A stretch of DNA of 6,219 bases from an uncultured Erysipelotrichaceae bacterium (GCA_902771745.1 CACXYG010000087.1:5543-11761); one strand, 5' to 3'. Shown: positions 1 through 6,110, counted from the stretch's first letter. Notes: generated from the sequence alone by a model not told the origin. Program-made: numbers and translations.

Positions 1-55
1 CAGTAGCGCCCTTGGCGCCTTTATCACCAGTGTCGCCCTTCTCACCCTTCTCACC
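1..55 (-). repeat. Collagen-like Gly-X-Y repeat in the hydrolase C-terminus (continues past the window)
   Basis: Codons 1192-1209 read as six consecutive triplets: GEK, GEK, GDT, GDK, GAK, GAT. Base 1 supplies the first base of a next codon starting with G, consistent with another Gly. Charged Lys/Glu/Asp in X and Y is typical of bacterial collagen-like stalks, which form trimeric rods on cell surfaces. The repeat is cut by the window edge, so its length and whatever follows (for example an LPXTG sorting signal) cannot be seen. Confidence 0.85.
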
Positions 56-3000
56 ATGATAGATGTTGATGGAAGTACCATCGGAGAAAGTGATCTTGTA
101 ACCAGAGCCATCAGCTAATTCTTCAACACCAGTGATGGACTTGCCAGCTGGAACTGGAGTAGTACCATCATCATTTAAGACGACAATGGTGGTCTTGAAG
201 GTTGCATCTAAGCTTCTGTTGTTGTTATAGGTGGCTTTGACAACAACACTAACTTCATAATAACCAGCAGCAGTTGGAGTACCAGTCAAGGTACCATCAG
301 TAGCCATGGTGACACCTTCTGGTAAACCAGTGGCAGTCATAGAGACGGACTGGATTGGATAATAGGAAGTGCCCCACCAGCTGGAAACACCAATCTGATC
401 ACCGACAGCGTAGACATTCTGAGTGATCTTAGCGTCAACTAAGGCAGTATCCTTCTGGAAAGTGCCAGCGACAGTGAGAGATTCAGCGATATTGAGAGTG
501 ACATTGAACTGCTTGCTGACCCAACCATCGGCATGTAAGACAACAGCAACTCTGAAATTACCAGCTCTAGTTGGAGTACCAGTGATGGTACCATTGCTAT
601 TTAAGGTAAGACCAGCAGGTAAAGTAGCACCAGCAGCTAATTCATAAGAGACAGAGACAGAGCCAGGGATTGCTGCTGCATTTGGACCAACATTATTATT
701 GGCAGCTCTACCAACAGCAAGATTAACAGTAGTATCACTAACCGCAGATAAGTCTAACTGGTTCTTGTTACCAGCGGAGTGAGAGGAGATGTATAAGACT
801 CTCTTAGCAGCCTGTCTCATATGATACCAATAAGAATAGACAGGAGTCTGAGTGCCTTCATAATCAGCAATACTCAAAGTATTGGCAGTAGCATCATAAG
901 TACCGCAGACGTTAGCTCTTGGAGAAGAGTTAAGGTCGAAGTCCAAACCAGACATCCAGCATTCGACTGGAGAAGTGGTACCAGTAAGGTTGTTACCCAT
1001 ACCGCCGTAGTCGGAAACGACCGCGCCGACCATACCCCATTCTTCTCTAGCCATCTTGGTTAAGGTAGCATAGTTAGCATGAGCTCTGACTAAACCGATA
1101 GAGTTGAAGCCAGCCATGAGACCATCCGTATGACCTTCCTTGATACCATATTCGAATGGCTTGAGGTAGATTTCTCTGTAAGCCTGTTCGGAACCGAAGG
1201 TGTAGACATTCTGCATACGAGCAGTTTCCTGATCGTTACCAGCGAAGTGTTTGAGATAGACTCTCATACCCTTTTCTCTAGCACCGGAGACAGCACCAGC
1301 GGCAATCTTACCGGAGAGAACTGGATCTTCAGAATAGTATTCGAAGTTACGACCACCGAAGACAGAACGGTGCGTGTTGACGGCTGGACCATACCAACCG
1401 GATTCATTAGTCCAGAGACCTTCTTCACCGATTAAAGTACCCATTTCATGAGCTAATTCAGTGTTGAAAGTAGCAGCGAGGTTGATTTCACCAGCATAAG
1501 CGACAGTGTTGATACCAGCAGGACCATCGGAGTCGACTTCATTGCCTTTACCGATGAACTGTAACTGGTTGGTCTTGTAACCACCCTGGAGAACCATGTC
1601 GAGAACTTCAGACCACTTAAGGTTATTAAGGATCTTTTCCCATTCGTCATCATCATAGTCGATGTTGGCCATCTCGGTATACTTCTTATAGAGTTCTTCT
1701 CTATCGCCAGTTTCTGGCTGCTGATACCATTCCTTAGAAGTGAACTTGGCCTTTAATTCATCAGAAATCTTTCTTGGATCATCAATACCGTAAACGGTCT
1801 TGGTGAAGGTTTCATTCTTATCAAGATCGACAGCGTTATAAACGGAGACGATTCTCTTGAGCATTCTTTCATTGACTCTGGTTTCTTCTGGCTTGACGGC
1901 ATCTGGTAAAACCATGTGATTTTCACCAGACTTTCTGGTCATAGCGGTGAAGATACTAGTGTCAGCATCTGGTAAGGAGTTGAAAGCACCATCAGAAAGA
2001 TGATTTTCAATCTTGGTACCAGTGACTCTGTCGTTAGTGAACTTAACGCCCTGAGCTAAGTTGTAATCAAGACCTTCAATAACATCATGAGCGGAAGTGT
2101 TGACGGAGATGGTATAGTTACCAGCATCAAGTTCATAACCCTTGAAGTCATTACCGTTGGCATCATTGTAATCGTAGGAAGCGACATCCTGTGGATAGAA
2201 TTCCAAGGTGACGACATCAGATTCGCCTGGGTTGAGCAATTCGGTCTTATCGAAGGCAGCTAAGACTTCGCTAGCCTTTTCAATCTGACCATCGATGTAT
2301 GGAGCCTTGAAGTAGGCCTGGACGACCTGCTTACCAGCGACAGTACCAGTGTTGGTAACTTTAACTTTGACAGTAACTTTATCAGTACCAGTTAAAGCAG
2401 TTGGTTTTTCGGTAACTTCATAAGCGAAGTTGGTATAGCTTAAACCATAACCGAATGGATAATTGACGTGAGCGGTGTACCAGGCTTCGCCTTCATCAAC
2501 ACCCATGGTTTCATAATATCTGTAACCGACATAGACGCCTTCTTCATAACGTAAGAAGTTAGTGTTTGGAGAGATGGCGGTACCATTGAAATCATCAGAA
2601 TCAGCGGCATTACCATGACGGTCATAAGCGTTAGAGATAGCTTTGCCTTCTGGATCGGTCAAAGTGTTATTGGCAGTCCATGTATCGTTGGTCTGAGAGT
2701 TATCGCCGAAGTTGTTCCAGGTTGGATCTAATCTATAATCCTTAACCCAGGTATCGACAGTCTTACCAGATGGGTTGACTTCACCATCGAAGACTCTACC
2801 TAATGGATCAAAACCATTAGCACCAGGGATACCAACCCAGAGGATAGCACCGATCTGATTATCAGCGATTAAGGTATCGATTTCCATTGGGGAAGCAGTA
2901 TTGACCACGACAACGATCTTGGAGAAGTGCTGCTTGACCATGGCAATCATGGCTTCTTCATTGACGGAAAGTTCGAAATAATGATGGGCTTTTTTGACGG

Positions 3001-3628
3001 CATCCTCAGTGTTACCACGATCACCGACAGCTCTGGCGGTATCATTACCTTCAGAACCGGATCTTCTTAAAACGATAACAGCGGCATCATCATAAGTATC
3101 GAAAGAACCCTTGACCATGTCATCATATCTTTCGATTTCGGATTCACCGATGGAGTTAGAACCACCGAACATACCGGCGACACCACCTGGAGCACCAGAT
3201 CTCGTGTCATCAGCATAGAAGTCCCAGAGGATTGGGTTGACATTGTAGCCAACGTTCTCTAAAGAATCCTTGATGGAAACATAACCAGCAGTACCGACAG
3301 CACCAGAACCACCGCCAGATAAGGCAGGGCTATAGGAACCCTTACCGAAGACGGAAATGTTCTTGACACCTCTGAATGGTAAAGTTTTACCATCGTTCTT
3401 TAATAAGGTGTAGCCTTCTTCGTTGATCTGAACGTTTAAATCCTGACCAGCTTTGACGACATCAGCATGAGACTTGTAACCGGAGTAGAACTTACCAGTG
3501 TACGTTTTGCCTGCAAGACGCATGGCATGCTGCTCTAACAGTTCTGGACTGGCACTATGACCAAGACCGGAGAGTAAAGCAAGACCGAGTAACGACAACG
3601 TAGCGACCCTAATTGTTTTGGCTTTCAT
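1..3628 (-). CDS. Secreted family 3 glycoside hydrolase (beta-glucosidase-like), inverted domain order, with Ig-like repeats and collagen-like stalk; 3' end beyond window
   Basis: The frame is open from the ATG at 3628 to the window edge: 1209 complete codons, no stop. Residues 1-26 form a signal peptide (K2, K4, R7, then a Leu-rich core), with likely cleavage after GHSA. Residues 65-395 match the GH3 C-terminal sandwich domain: LLKNDGKTLPF, GGGSG at 105-109, SGSEGND with Glu193 as candidate acid/base, NPSGKT, and YEEGVYVGYRYYE. Residues 400-516 resemble the GH3 FnIII-like domain. Residues 640-960 are the GH3 N-terminal TIM barrel: DGPAGI (701-706), GGRNFEYYSEDP (758-769), KHFAGNDQE (793-801), and VVSDYGG with Asp873 as candidate nucleophile. 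Two He_PIG-type repeats and Gly-X-Y triplets follow. In canonical GH3 enzymes the barrel comes first; this reversed order is known from rumen and gut Bacillota such as Ruminococcus albus. The inferred role is surface hydrolysis of beta-linked gluco- or xylo-oligosaccharides; exact substrate and wall anchor cannot be told. AAAAGGAG 11 nt upstream supports the start. Codon use is strongly biased (Pro CCA, Leu TTA, Arg AGA, Gly GGT), suggesting high expression. Confidence 0.93.
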   Translation of the reverse strand, partial: MKAKTIRVATLSLLGLALLSGLGHSASPELLEQHAMRLAGKTYTGKFYSGYKSHADVVKAGQDLNVQINEEGYTLLKNDGKTLPFRGVKNISVFGKGSYSPALSGGGSGAVGTAGYVSIKDSLENVGYNVNPILWDFYADDTRSGAPGGVAGMFGGSNSIGESEIERYDDMVKGSFDTYDDAAVIVLRRSGSEGNDTARAVGDRGNTEDAVKKAHHYFELSVNEEAMIAMVKQHFSKIVVVVNTASPMEIDTLIADNQIGAILWVGIPGANGFDPLGRVFDGEVNPSGKTVDTWVKDYRLDPTWNNFGDNSQTNDTWTANNTLTDPEGKAISNAYDRHGNAADSDDFNGTAISPNTNFLRYEEGVYVGYRYYETMGVDEGEAWYTAHVNYPFGYGLSYTNFAYEVTEKPTALTGTDKVTVKVKVTNTGTVAGKQVVQAYFKAPYIDGQIEKASEVLAAFDKTELLNPGESDVVTLEFYPQDVASYDYNDANGNDFKGYELDAGNYTISVNTSAHDVIEGLDYNLAQGVKFTNDRVTGTKIENHLSDGAFNSLPDADTSIFTAMTRKSGENHMVLPDAVKPEETRVNERMLKRIVSVYNAVDLDKNETFTKTVYGIDDPRKISDELKAKFTSKEWYQQPETGDREELYKKYTEMANIDYDDDEWEKILNNLKWSEVLDMVLQGGYKTNQLQFIGKGNEVDSDGPAGINTVAYAGEINLAATFNTELAHEMGTLIGEEGLWTNESGWYGPAVNTHRSVFGGRNFEYYSEDPVLSGKIAAGAVSGAREKGMRVYLKHFAGNDQETARMQNVYTFGSEQAYREIYLKPFEYGIKEGHTDGLMAGFNSIGLVRAHANYATLTKMAREEWGMVGAVVSDYGGMGNNLTGTTSPVECWMSGLDFDLNSSPRANVCGTYDATANTLSIADYEGTQTPVYSYWYHMRQAAKRVLYISSHSAGNKNQLDLSAVSDTTVNLAVGRAANNNVGPNAAAIPGSVSVSYELAAGATLPAGLTLNSNGTITGTPTRAGNFRVAVVLHADGWVSKQFNVTLNIAESLTVAGTFQKDTALVDAKITQNVYAVGDQIGVSSWWGTSYYPIQSVSMTATGLPEGVTMATDGTLTGTPTAAGYYEVSVVVKATYNNNRSLDATFKTTIVVLNDDGTTPVPAGKSITGVEELADGSGYKITFSDGTSINIYHGEKGEKGDTGDKGAKGAT
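176..715 (-). repeat. Tandem pair of putative-Ig (He_PIG-type) domains in the hydrolase
   Basis: Residues about 972-1049 and 1050-1151 each contain the signature LPxGLT or LPEGVT, then about 5 residues, then GT(I/L)TGTPT.AG followed by a beta strand (FRVAVV or YEVSVV). This is the hallmark of the He_PIG putative Ig family, common in extracellular bacterial proteins. The shared core is also visible in DNA: on the plus strand the 14-mer GTTGGAGTACCAGT occurs at 273-286 and again at 570-583. The pair probably acts as a spacer or carbohydrate/wall-interaction module between the catalytic domains and the collagen-like stalk. The second copy has a longer, Trp/Tyr-rich insertion (VSSWWGTSYY). Confidence 0.8.
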
Positions 3629-3639
3629 TCGAAAACGTT

Positions 3640-3647
3640 CTCCTTTT
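3640..3647 (-). promoter_or_regulatory. Shine-Dalgarno of the glycoside hydrolase gene
   Basis: On the minus strand AAAAGGAG lies 11 nt before the ATG at 3628. It is the only strong ribosome-binding site in the window and fixes the start, which also yields a well-formed signal peptide. Confidence 0.8.
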
Positions 3648-3649
3648 CT

Positions 3650-3669
3650 CTTGCGTGTATACACACAAG
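3650..3669. promoter_or_regulatory. 20-bp near-perfect inverted repeat next to the hydrolase Shine-Dalgarno (operator or 5'-UTR hairpin)
   Basis: The plus strand reads CTTGC-GTGTA|TACAC-ACAAG. Nine of ten base pairs match around the centre between 3659 and 3660; only C3654/A3665 fails. The central ten bases, GTGTATACAC, are a perfect palindrome. It ends 2 bp from the Shine-Dalgarno and lies just downstream of a TATA-rich -10-like element (TATAAA at 3677-3682, minus strand), so it would overlap or directly follow the transcription start. It could be the binding site of a dimeric repressor (LacI- or GntR-type operators are often of this size), or an RNA hairpin affecting translation or mRNA stability. 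The regulator cannot be named. Confidence 0.5.
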
Positions 3670-3688
3670 CAAGAATTTTATATAAAAG

Positions 3689-3714
3689 CCCTTTCAAAAA
3701 GCGTAATGAAAAGG
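3689..3714. repeat. Second inverted repeat upstream of the hydrolase gene
   Basis: On the minus strand CCTTTTCA (3714-3707) pairs with TGAAAGGG (3696-3689) across a 10-nt loop: eight pairs, one a G-T wobble. It lies immediately upstream of the -10-like TATAAA element at 3677-3682, in the place a -35 region would occupy. No good -35 hexamer is visible there, so an activator-dependent promoter with this repeat as its binding site is possible. It could also be chance in AT-rich sequence. Confidence 0.3.
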
Positions 3715-3848
3715 ACTAACTTGTAAAATTCGCGGTATAAGTTGTTCGAAAATTGGACTTTTTGAAGTGAATGTAAGGACCCAAAATCGCCAAAAGTACA
3801 TGTGGATAAAAACAGCTCTATTTTTAAAAAAATTCGATAATAAGGCTA

Positions 3849-3918
3849 TTTTTTTACTATAATTTTTTATTGTTTTTTTGCTTTTTTAATGAAATTCATC
3901 ATTTTTTCATATTTTTTT
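3849..3918. other. Phased A/T-tract block, probable curved DNA
   Basis: Plus-strand T-tracts of 6-7 bases occur at 3849-3855, 3863-3868, 3873-3879, 3882-3887, 3902-3907 and 3912-3918. All are on the same strand, and several centre-to-centre distances are near one or two helical turns (10.5, 10.5 and 20 bp; the others are 13.5 and 8.5). Same-strand tracts in such phase produce intrinsic curvature. Here the block lies about 170-240 bp upstream of the likely start site of the hydrolase. A role as nucleoid-protein or upstream promoter element is inference. Confidence 0.5.
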
Positions 3919-3945
3919 CGGAATTAACTTCGCTCCCAAGATTAT

Positions 3946-3981
3946 AAAAAAAGAACACCAGTCTATTAGACATGATGTTCT
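3946..3981 (-). terminator. Intrinsic terminator of the regulator-kinase operon
   Basis: On the minus strand, 27 nt after the kinase stop codon, AGAACATCA and TGGTGTTCT form the outer stem (nine pairs, one T-G wobble). After one bulged T, GTC pairs with GAC around a TAATA loop, and a run of seven T follows. This is a textbook Rho-independent terminator. It separates the two-component operon from the hydrolase gene, so the hydrolase must have its own promoter. The stem read on the plus strand lacks a comparable T-run on its other side, so it is directional. Confidence 0.88.
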
Positions 3982-4007
3982 ATATTTTTACTAGGTTTGA
4001 AAGCGCC

Positions 4008-5357
4008 TTACACGGTAGCTGGTTGTACATTTTCTTGCTCTTTAGGAGTTTCTTGACCCTGATTCTGCAAGATGATATAAGCGTGGAAGATACTATTTTC
4101 CAACCGATAGACAACACTGCCGTGATACTTCTTGACCGCCTTTTTGATGGACAAGGTTCCATAACCGTGGAACTCCTTGTTATCTTTGGACGTCTGCGGC
4201 ATGTTGTTTCTAAAGACGATATCTTTAGATGTATAGTTTTGACAATCGATAGAGATGATGGAACCTTTCTGATGGATGTTGAGTTTAATGATTTTGTTTT
4301 CTTTATCTTCATCCTTTAAGGATTCAATGGCGTTATCAAAGAGATTGGAGAAAATTGTATAGACATCAACTTCATCCATGAAATCAAGCACATGCTCGTT
4401 GACCTTGGAAAAGAGTTTGATTTCATTTTTCAGGCAGACCATCTTCTTATCCGTCAAGACGATATCTAGCGCCTTGTTACCTGTCTGAACCAAAGCGGAA
4501 AAGTTATCTAGTTCACCTTTGACTTCCTGAATTAGTTGTTGCTTGGCTTGACTGTTCTCTTCCATTTCCAGAAGAGCAAGTTGCTTCGATAAATCATGAT
4601 AACGAAGCGCAATCGACTCATAATTTTCTTTTCGGATGACTTGTTGCTTGGAATCTTGTTTTTGTAATTCGTTTAACACGTATCGTTGCATCTCATGCTC
4701 ATTGAGTTTGCTCATGAAGAAGATGATATAGAGGAACAAAGAGCAACAGATGATATCGTAAGTAAGAATGTAGATGTTGAACAAAGCACCTTTGGTAATT
4801 GCCAAATTAGAGATGGCATAGACGATAACAATACTACCGGTCGAGAAGAAGAGCATTCTTCTACGACCTTTCTTCATAAAGTTGAACTGGAAGGAGAAGT
4901 CTCGCATATATAACACATAGAAGATGACTATCAATGCGCAATATAGAATAATCTGACGCATATAGGAAACTGCCTGATCAAAGAAGACTGCACCGACATG
5001 GTTTTGTATTGCGAGATATTCTATCGCGCTGTTACCATGCGAGAAGATATGTTGAACACACCAGGCCGCCGCCCCATAAAAGAAGAGAGAATTCATTGGA
5101 ATCTTATAAGAGAACTCCATGATTCCAAGCATGATCAAGAAGTCTAACAAGAATCCGAAGTACCACCTTCTCCACAAAAGGATGGTTGGTTGGAAATAAG
5201 AGGCGACAACAAAACCTAAAAGAAGTGGTATCAAACGAAAATAGAAATATTTTCTCTTCTCACACTGGTTGAAGATCATCAGCATCGGCACAGCCAAGGC
5301 AATGACAAACTTCATGAATAGAGCGGAGCCTACAGGGCCGACAAAGAAGAAGTTCAT
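4008..5357 (-). CDS. AgrC-like sensor histidine kinase (GHKL ATPase domain), polytopic membrane protein
   Basis: 449 residues. The first ~215 are a hydrophobic sensor region with about six to seven membrane segments (near 10-28, 41-55, 66-84, 91-105, 133-150, 168-186, 193-215). Residues 215-285 form a charged, Gln/Lys/Glu-rich probable coiled-coil dimerisation helix holding the phosphoacceptor motif RYHDLSKQL (His254, Asp255), the HD-type H-box of the AgrC/HPK10 class. The ATPase domain follows: N-box SNLFDNAIES (Asn338, Asn342), IDCQN (371-374), TSK (389-391), and G-box FHGYGTLSIKKAV (397-400 HGYG). This matches the GHKL_5-type ATPase of peptide-sensing kinases. It should phosphorylate the response regulator encoded directly upstream; the ATG lies within that gene's stop (ATGA), so the two are translationally coupled. 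The ligand is unknown and no agrB/agrD-like gene is visible. A LytS- or citrate-type kinase is much less likely, as no PAS or GAF domain is seen. Confidence 0.9.
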   Translation of the reverse strand: MNFFFVGPVGSALFMKFVIALAVPMLMIFNQCEKRKYFYFRLIPLLLGFVVASYFQPTILLWRRWYFGFLLDFLIMLGIMEFSYKIPMNSLFFYGAAAWCVQHIFSHGNSAIEYLAIQNHVGAVFFDQAVSYMRQIILYCALIVIFYVLYMRDFSFQFNFMKKGRRRMLFFSTGSIVIVYAISNLAITKGALFNIYILTYDIICCSLFLYIIFFMSKLNEHEMQRYVLNELQKQDSKQQVIRKENYESIALRYHDLSKQLALLEMEENSQAKQQLIQEVKGELDNFSALVQTGNKALDIVLTDKKMVCLKNEIKLFSKVNEHVLDFMDEVDVYTIFSNLFDNAIESLKDEDKENKIIKLNIHQKGSIISIDCQNYTSKDIVFRNNMPQTSKDNKEFHGYGTLSIKKAVKKYHGSVVYRLENSIFHAYIILQNQGQETPKEQENVQPATV

Positions 5358-5375
5358 AACAAGAAGTGACTCCCT
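5354..5375 (-). promoter_or_regulatory. Translational coupling junction, regulator stop / kinase start
   Basis: The minus strand reads ATGA at 5357-5354: the kinase ATG and the regulator TGA share two bases, giving a 4-bp gene overlap. An AGGGAG motif at 5375-5370 is 12 nt from the ATG, rather far for an efficient ribosome-binding site, so re-initiation by ribosomes finishing the regulator is the likely mode. This would keep kinase and regulator levels tied. Confidence 0.7.
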
Positions 5376-6082
5376 AAGTAAACCGTAATCTTTTCCTGGA
5401 ATTCCTTTTTCTTGTTTCTTGACATCGCTAAAACAGCGCCAGAATTCAAGATGACGTTGTCTTCATTGAACTCTTTGACAAAATCCGCATTAACCAGATA
5501 GCAGTGGTTACAGCGAACAAATCTGGAGCCATCTAATTCCTGAGAAACTTCTTTCAGAGCTCTTCTTTCCATCAAAACTCTATCCTTGGTCAGATGGTAG
5601 TAGAGGAGTTTACCTTTGACTTCGATATACTGAATTTCATCTAGTTTCACAATCTTCTTGCTCTTATCAGAGGAGATGGTGATGGAACTCTTCTTCATAG
5701 ATTCAATCGATTCTACCGCTTTGTCCATCGTCATCTTCAGATGTTGTTTGTTCACCGGCTTGATCAGATAGTCACTGGCGTTGTACTGATAACCATCAAC
5801 TGCGAAACGAGCATAATTGGTACAGTAGATTAAAATAGCGTTCTGATTCTTTTCTCTTAGCTCCTTGCTCGCCGTTAGGCCGTTGATGATCGGTAAATCA
5901 ATATCCATAAAAATGATGTTGTATCCACTGCACTTCTCTAGGAAGAGAATTGCTGAGGGATAAACATCAATATGGAACGGCACATCCTTCCTTGTCTGCT
6001 CTTCTTTGAAATATTCTAAAAGAGAACTCTCAAGAAGGGACGCAAACTCTGGTTCATCATCCACAATTGCAATATTAATCAT
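5354..6082 (-). CDS. LytTR-family response regulator (AgrA/LytR-like)
   Basis: 242 residues, the usual length of the family. Residues 1-125 form a receiver domain: MINIAIVDDE with acidic pocket Asp8/Asp9, phosphoacceptor Asp60 in IIFMDIDLP, conserved Thr88 in IYCTNY, and Lys108 in DYLIKPV. Residues 135-240 form a LytTR DNA-binding domain: LDEIQYIEVKGKLLYYH, then RRALKEVSQEL, then FVRCNHCYLVNADFV, ending in MSRNKKKEFQ. When phosphorylated by the neighbouring kinase it should bind direct repeats upstream of its target promoters. The start is placed where the receiver domain begins; no Shine-Dalgarno is obvious before it (leader TTAAGAAATATATT), so translation may be weak or helped by the AT-rich leader. 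It is first in a two-gene operon with the kinase, the reverse of the kinase-then-regulator order of the staphylococcal agr locus. Confidence 0.93.
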   Translation of the reverse strand: MINIAIVDDEPEFASLLESSLLEYFKEEQTRKDVPFHIDVYPSAILFLEKCSGYNIIFMDIDLPIINGLTASKELREKNQNAILIYCTNYARFAVDGYQYNASDYLIKPVNKQHLKMTMDKAVESIESMKKSSITISSDKSKKIVKLDEIQYIEVKGKLLYYHLTKDRVLMERRALKEVSQELDGSRFVRCNHCYLVNADFVKEFNEDNVILNSGAVLAMSRNKKKEFQEKITVYLGSHFLL

Positions 6083-6104
6083 ATTATAAATAATATATTT
6101 CTTA

Positions 6105-6110
6105 AGTATA
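6105..6110 (-). promoter_or_regulatory. Possible -10 element of the regulator-kinase operon
   Basis: TATACT on the minus strand lies 22 nt before the regulator ATG. The hexamer 17 bp upstream (TATAGA, 6133-6128) is a poor -35. A near LytTR half-site, TAAGTTGAA (eight of nine positions of the published degenerate consensus), sits just upstream of the -10 element, but its partner at the expected 21-22 bp period is not seen. An activator-dependent or autoregulated promoter is possible; the true promoter may also be outside the window. Confidence 0.25.

Larger units (their letters stand above)
3629..3945. other. Gene-free AT-rich intergenic region upstream of the hydrolase
   Basis: About 317 bp lie between the terminator and the hydrolase start, and no convincing ORF occurs on either strand. 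From right to left it holds a run of phased A/T tracts (3849-3918), an 11-bp palindrome ATGAA-A-TTCAT (3889-3899), a DnaA-box-like TTATCCACA on the minus strand (3809-3801), the inverted repeat at 3689-3714, a -10-like TATAAA at 3677-3682 on the minus strand without a good -35, the 20-bp inverted repeat at 3650-3669, and the Shine-Dalgarno. It is best read as the promoter and leader region of the hydrolase; the exact promoter cannot be assigned by eye. Confidence 0.6.

Noticed and set aside
1130..1435. Plus-strand ORF of 101 codons
   Set aside because: Antisense to the most conserved part of the GH3 barrel; its length follows from the biased codon use of the hydrolase.
1..3628. Broken or frameshifted hydrolase gene
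   Set aside because: Line-by-line translation shows one uninterrupted frame across both GH3 domains and all repeats; the gene is intact within the window and simply runs off its left edge.
3731..3750. LytTR direct-repeat binding site upstream of the hydrolase
   Set aside because: TAAGTTGTT at 3738-3746 resembles one half-site but misses a consensus position, and no second copy lies 21-22 bp away; direct control of the hydrolase by the neighbouring regulator is not supported by sequence.
3801..3920. Replication origin (DnaA box plus AT-rich DNA)
   Set aside because: Only one DnaA box is present, no box cluster, and no dnaA, dnaN or plasmid rep gene is nearby.
3972..4319. Plus-strand ORF of 115 codons
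   Set aside because: It lies antisense to the conserved ATPase domain of the sensor kinase, starts inside the terminator stem and has no recognisable domain or ribosome-binding site; it is a shadow of the kinase gene.
4686..4913. Plus-strand ORF of 75 codons
   Set aside because: Antisense to the kinase membrane region, very acidic composition with no domain, no ribosome-binding site.
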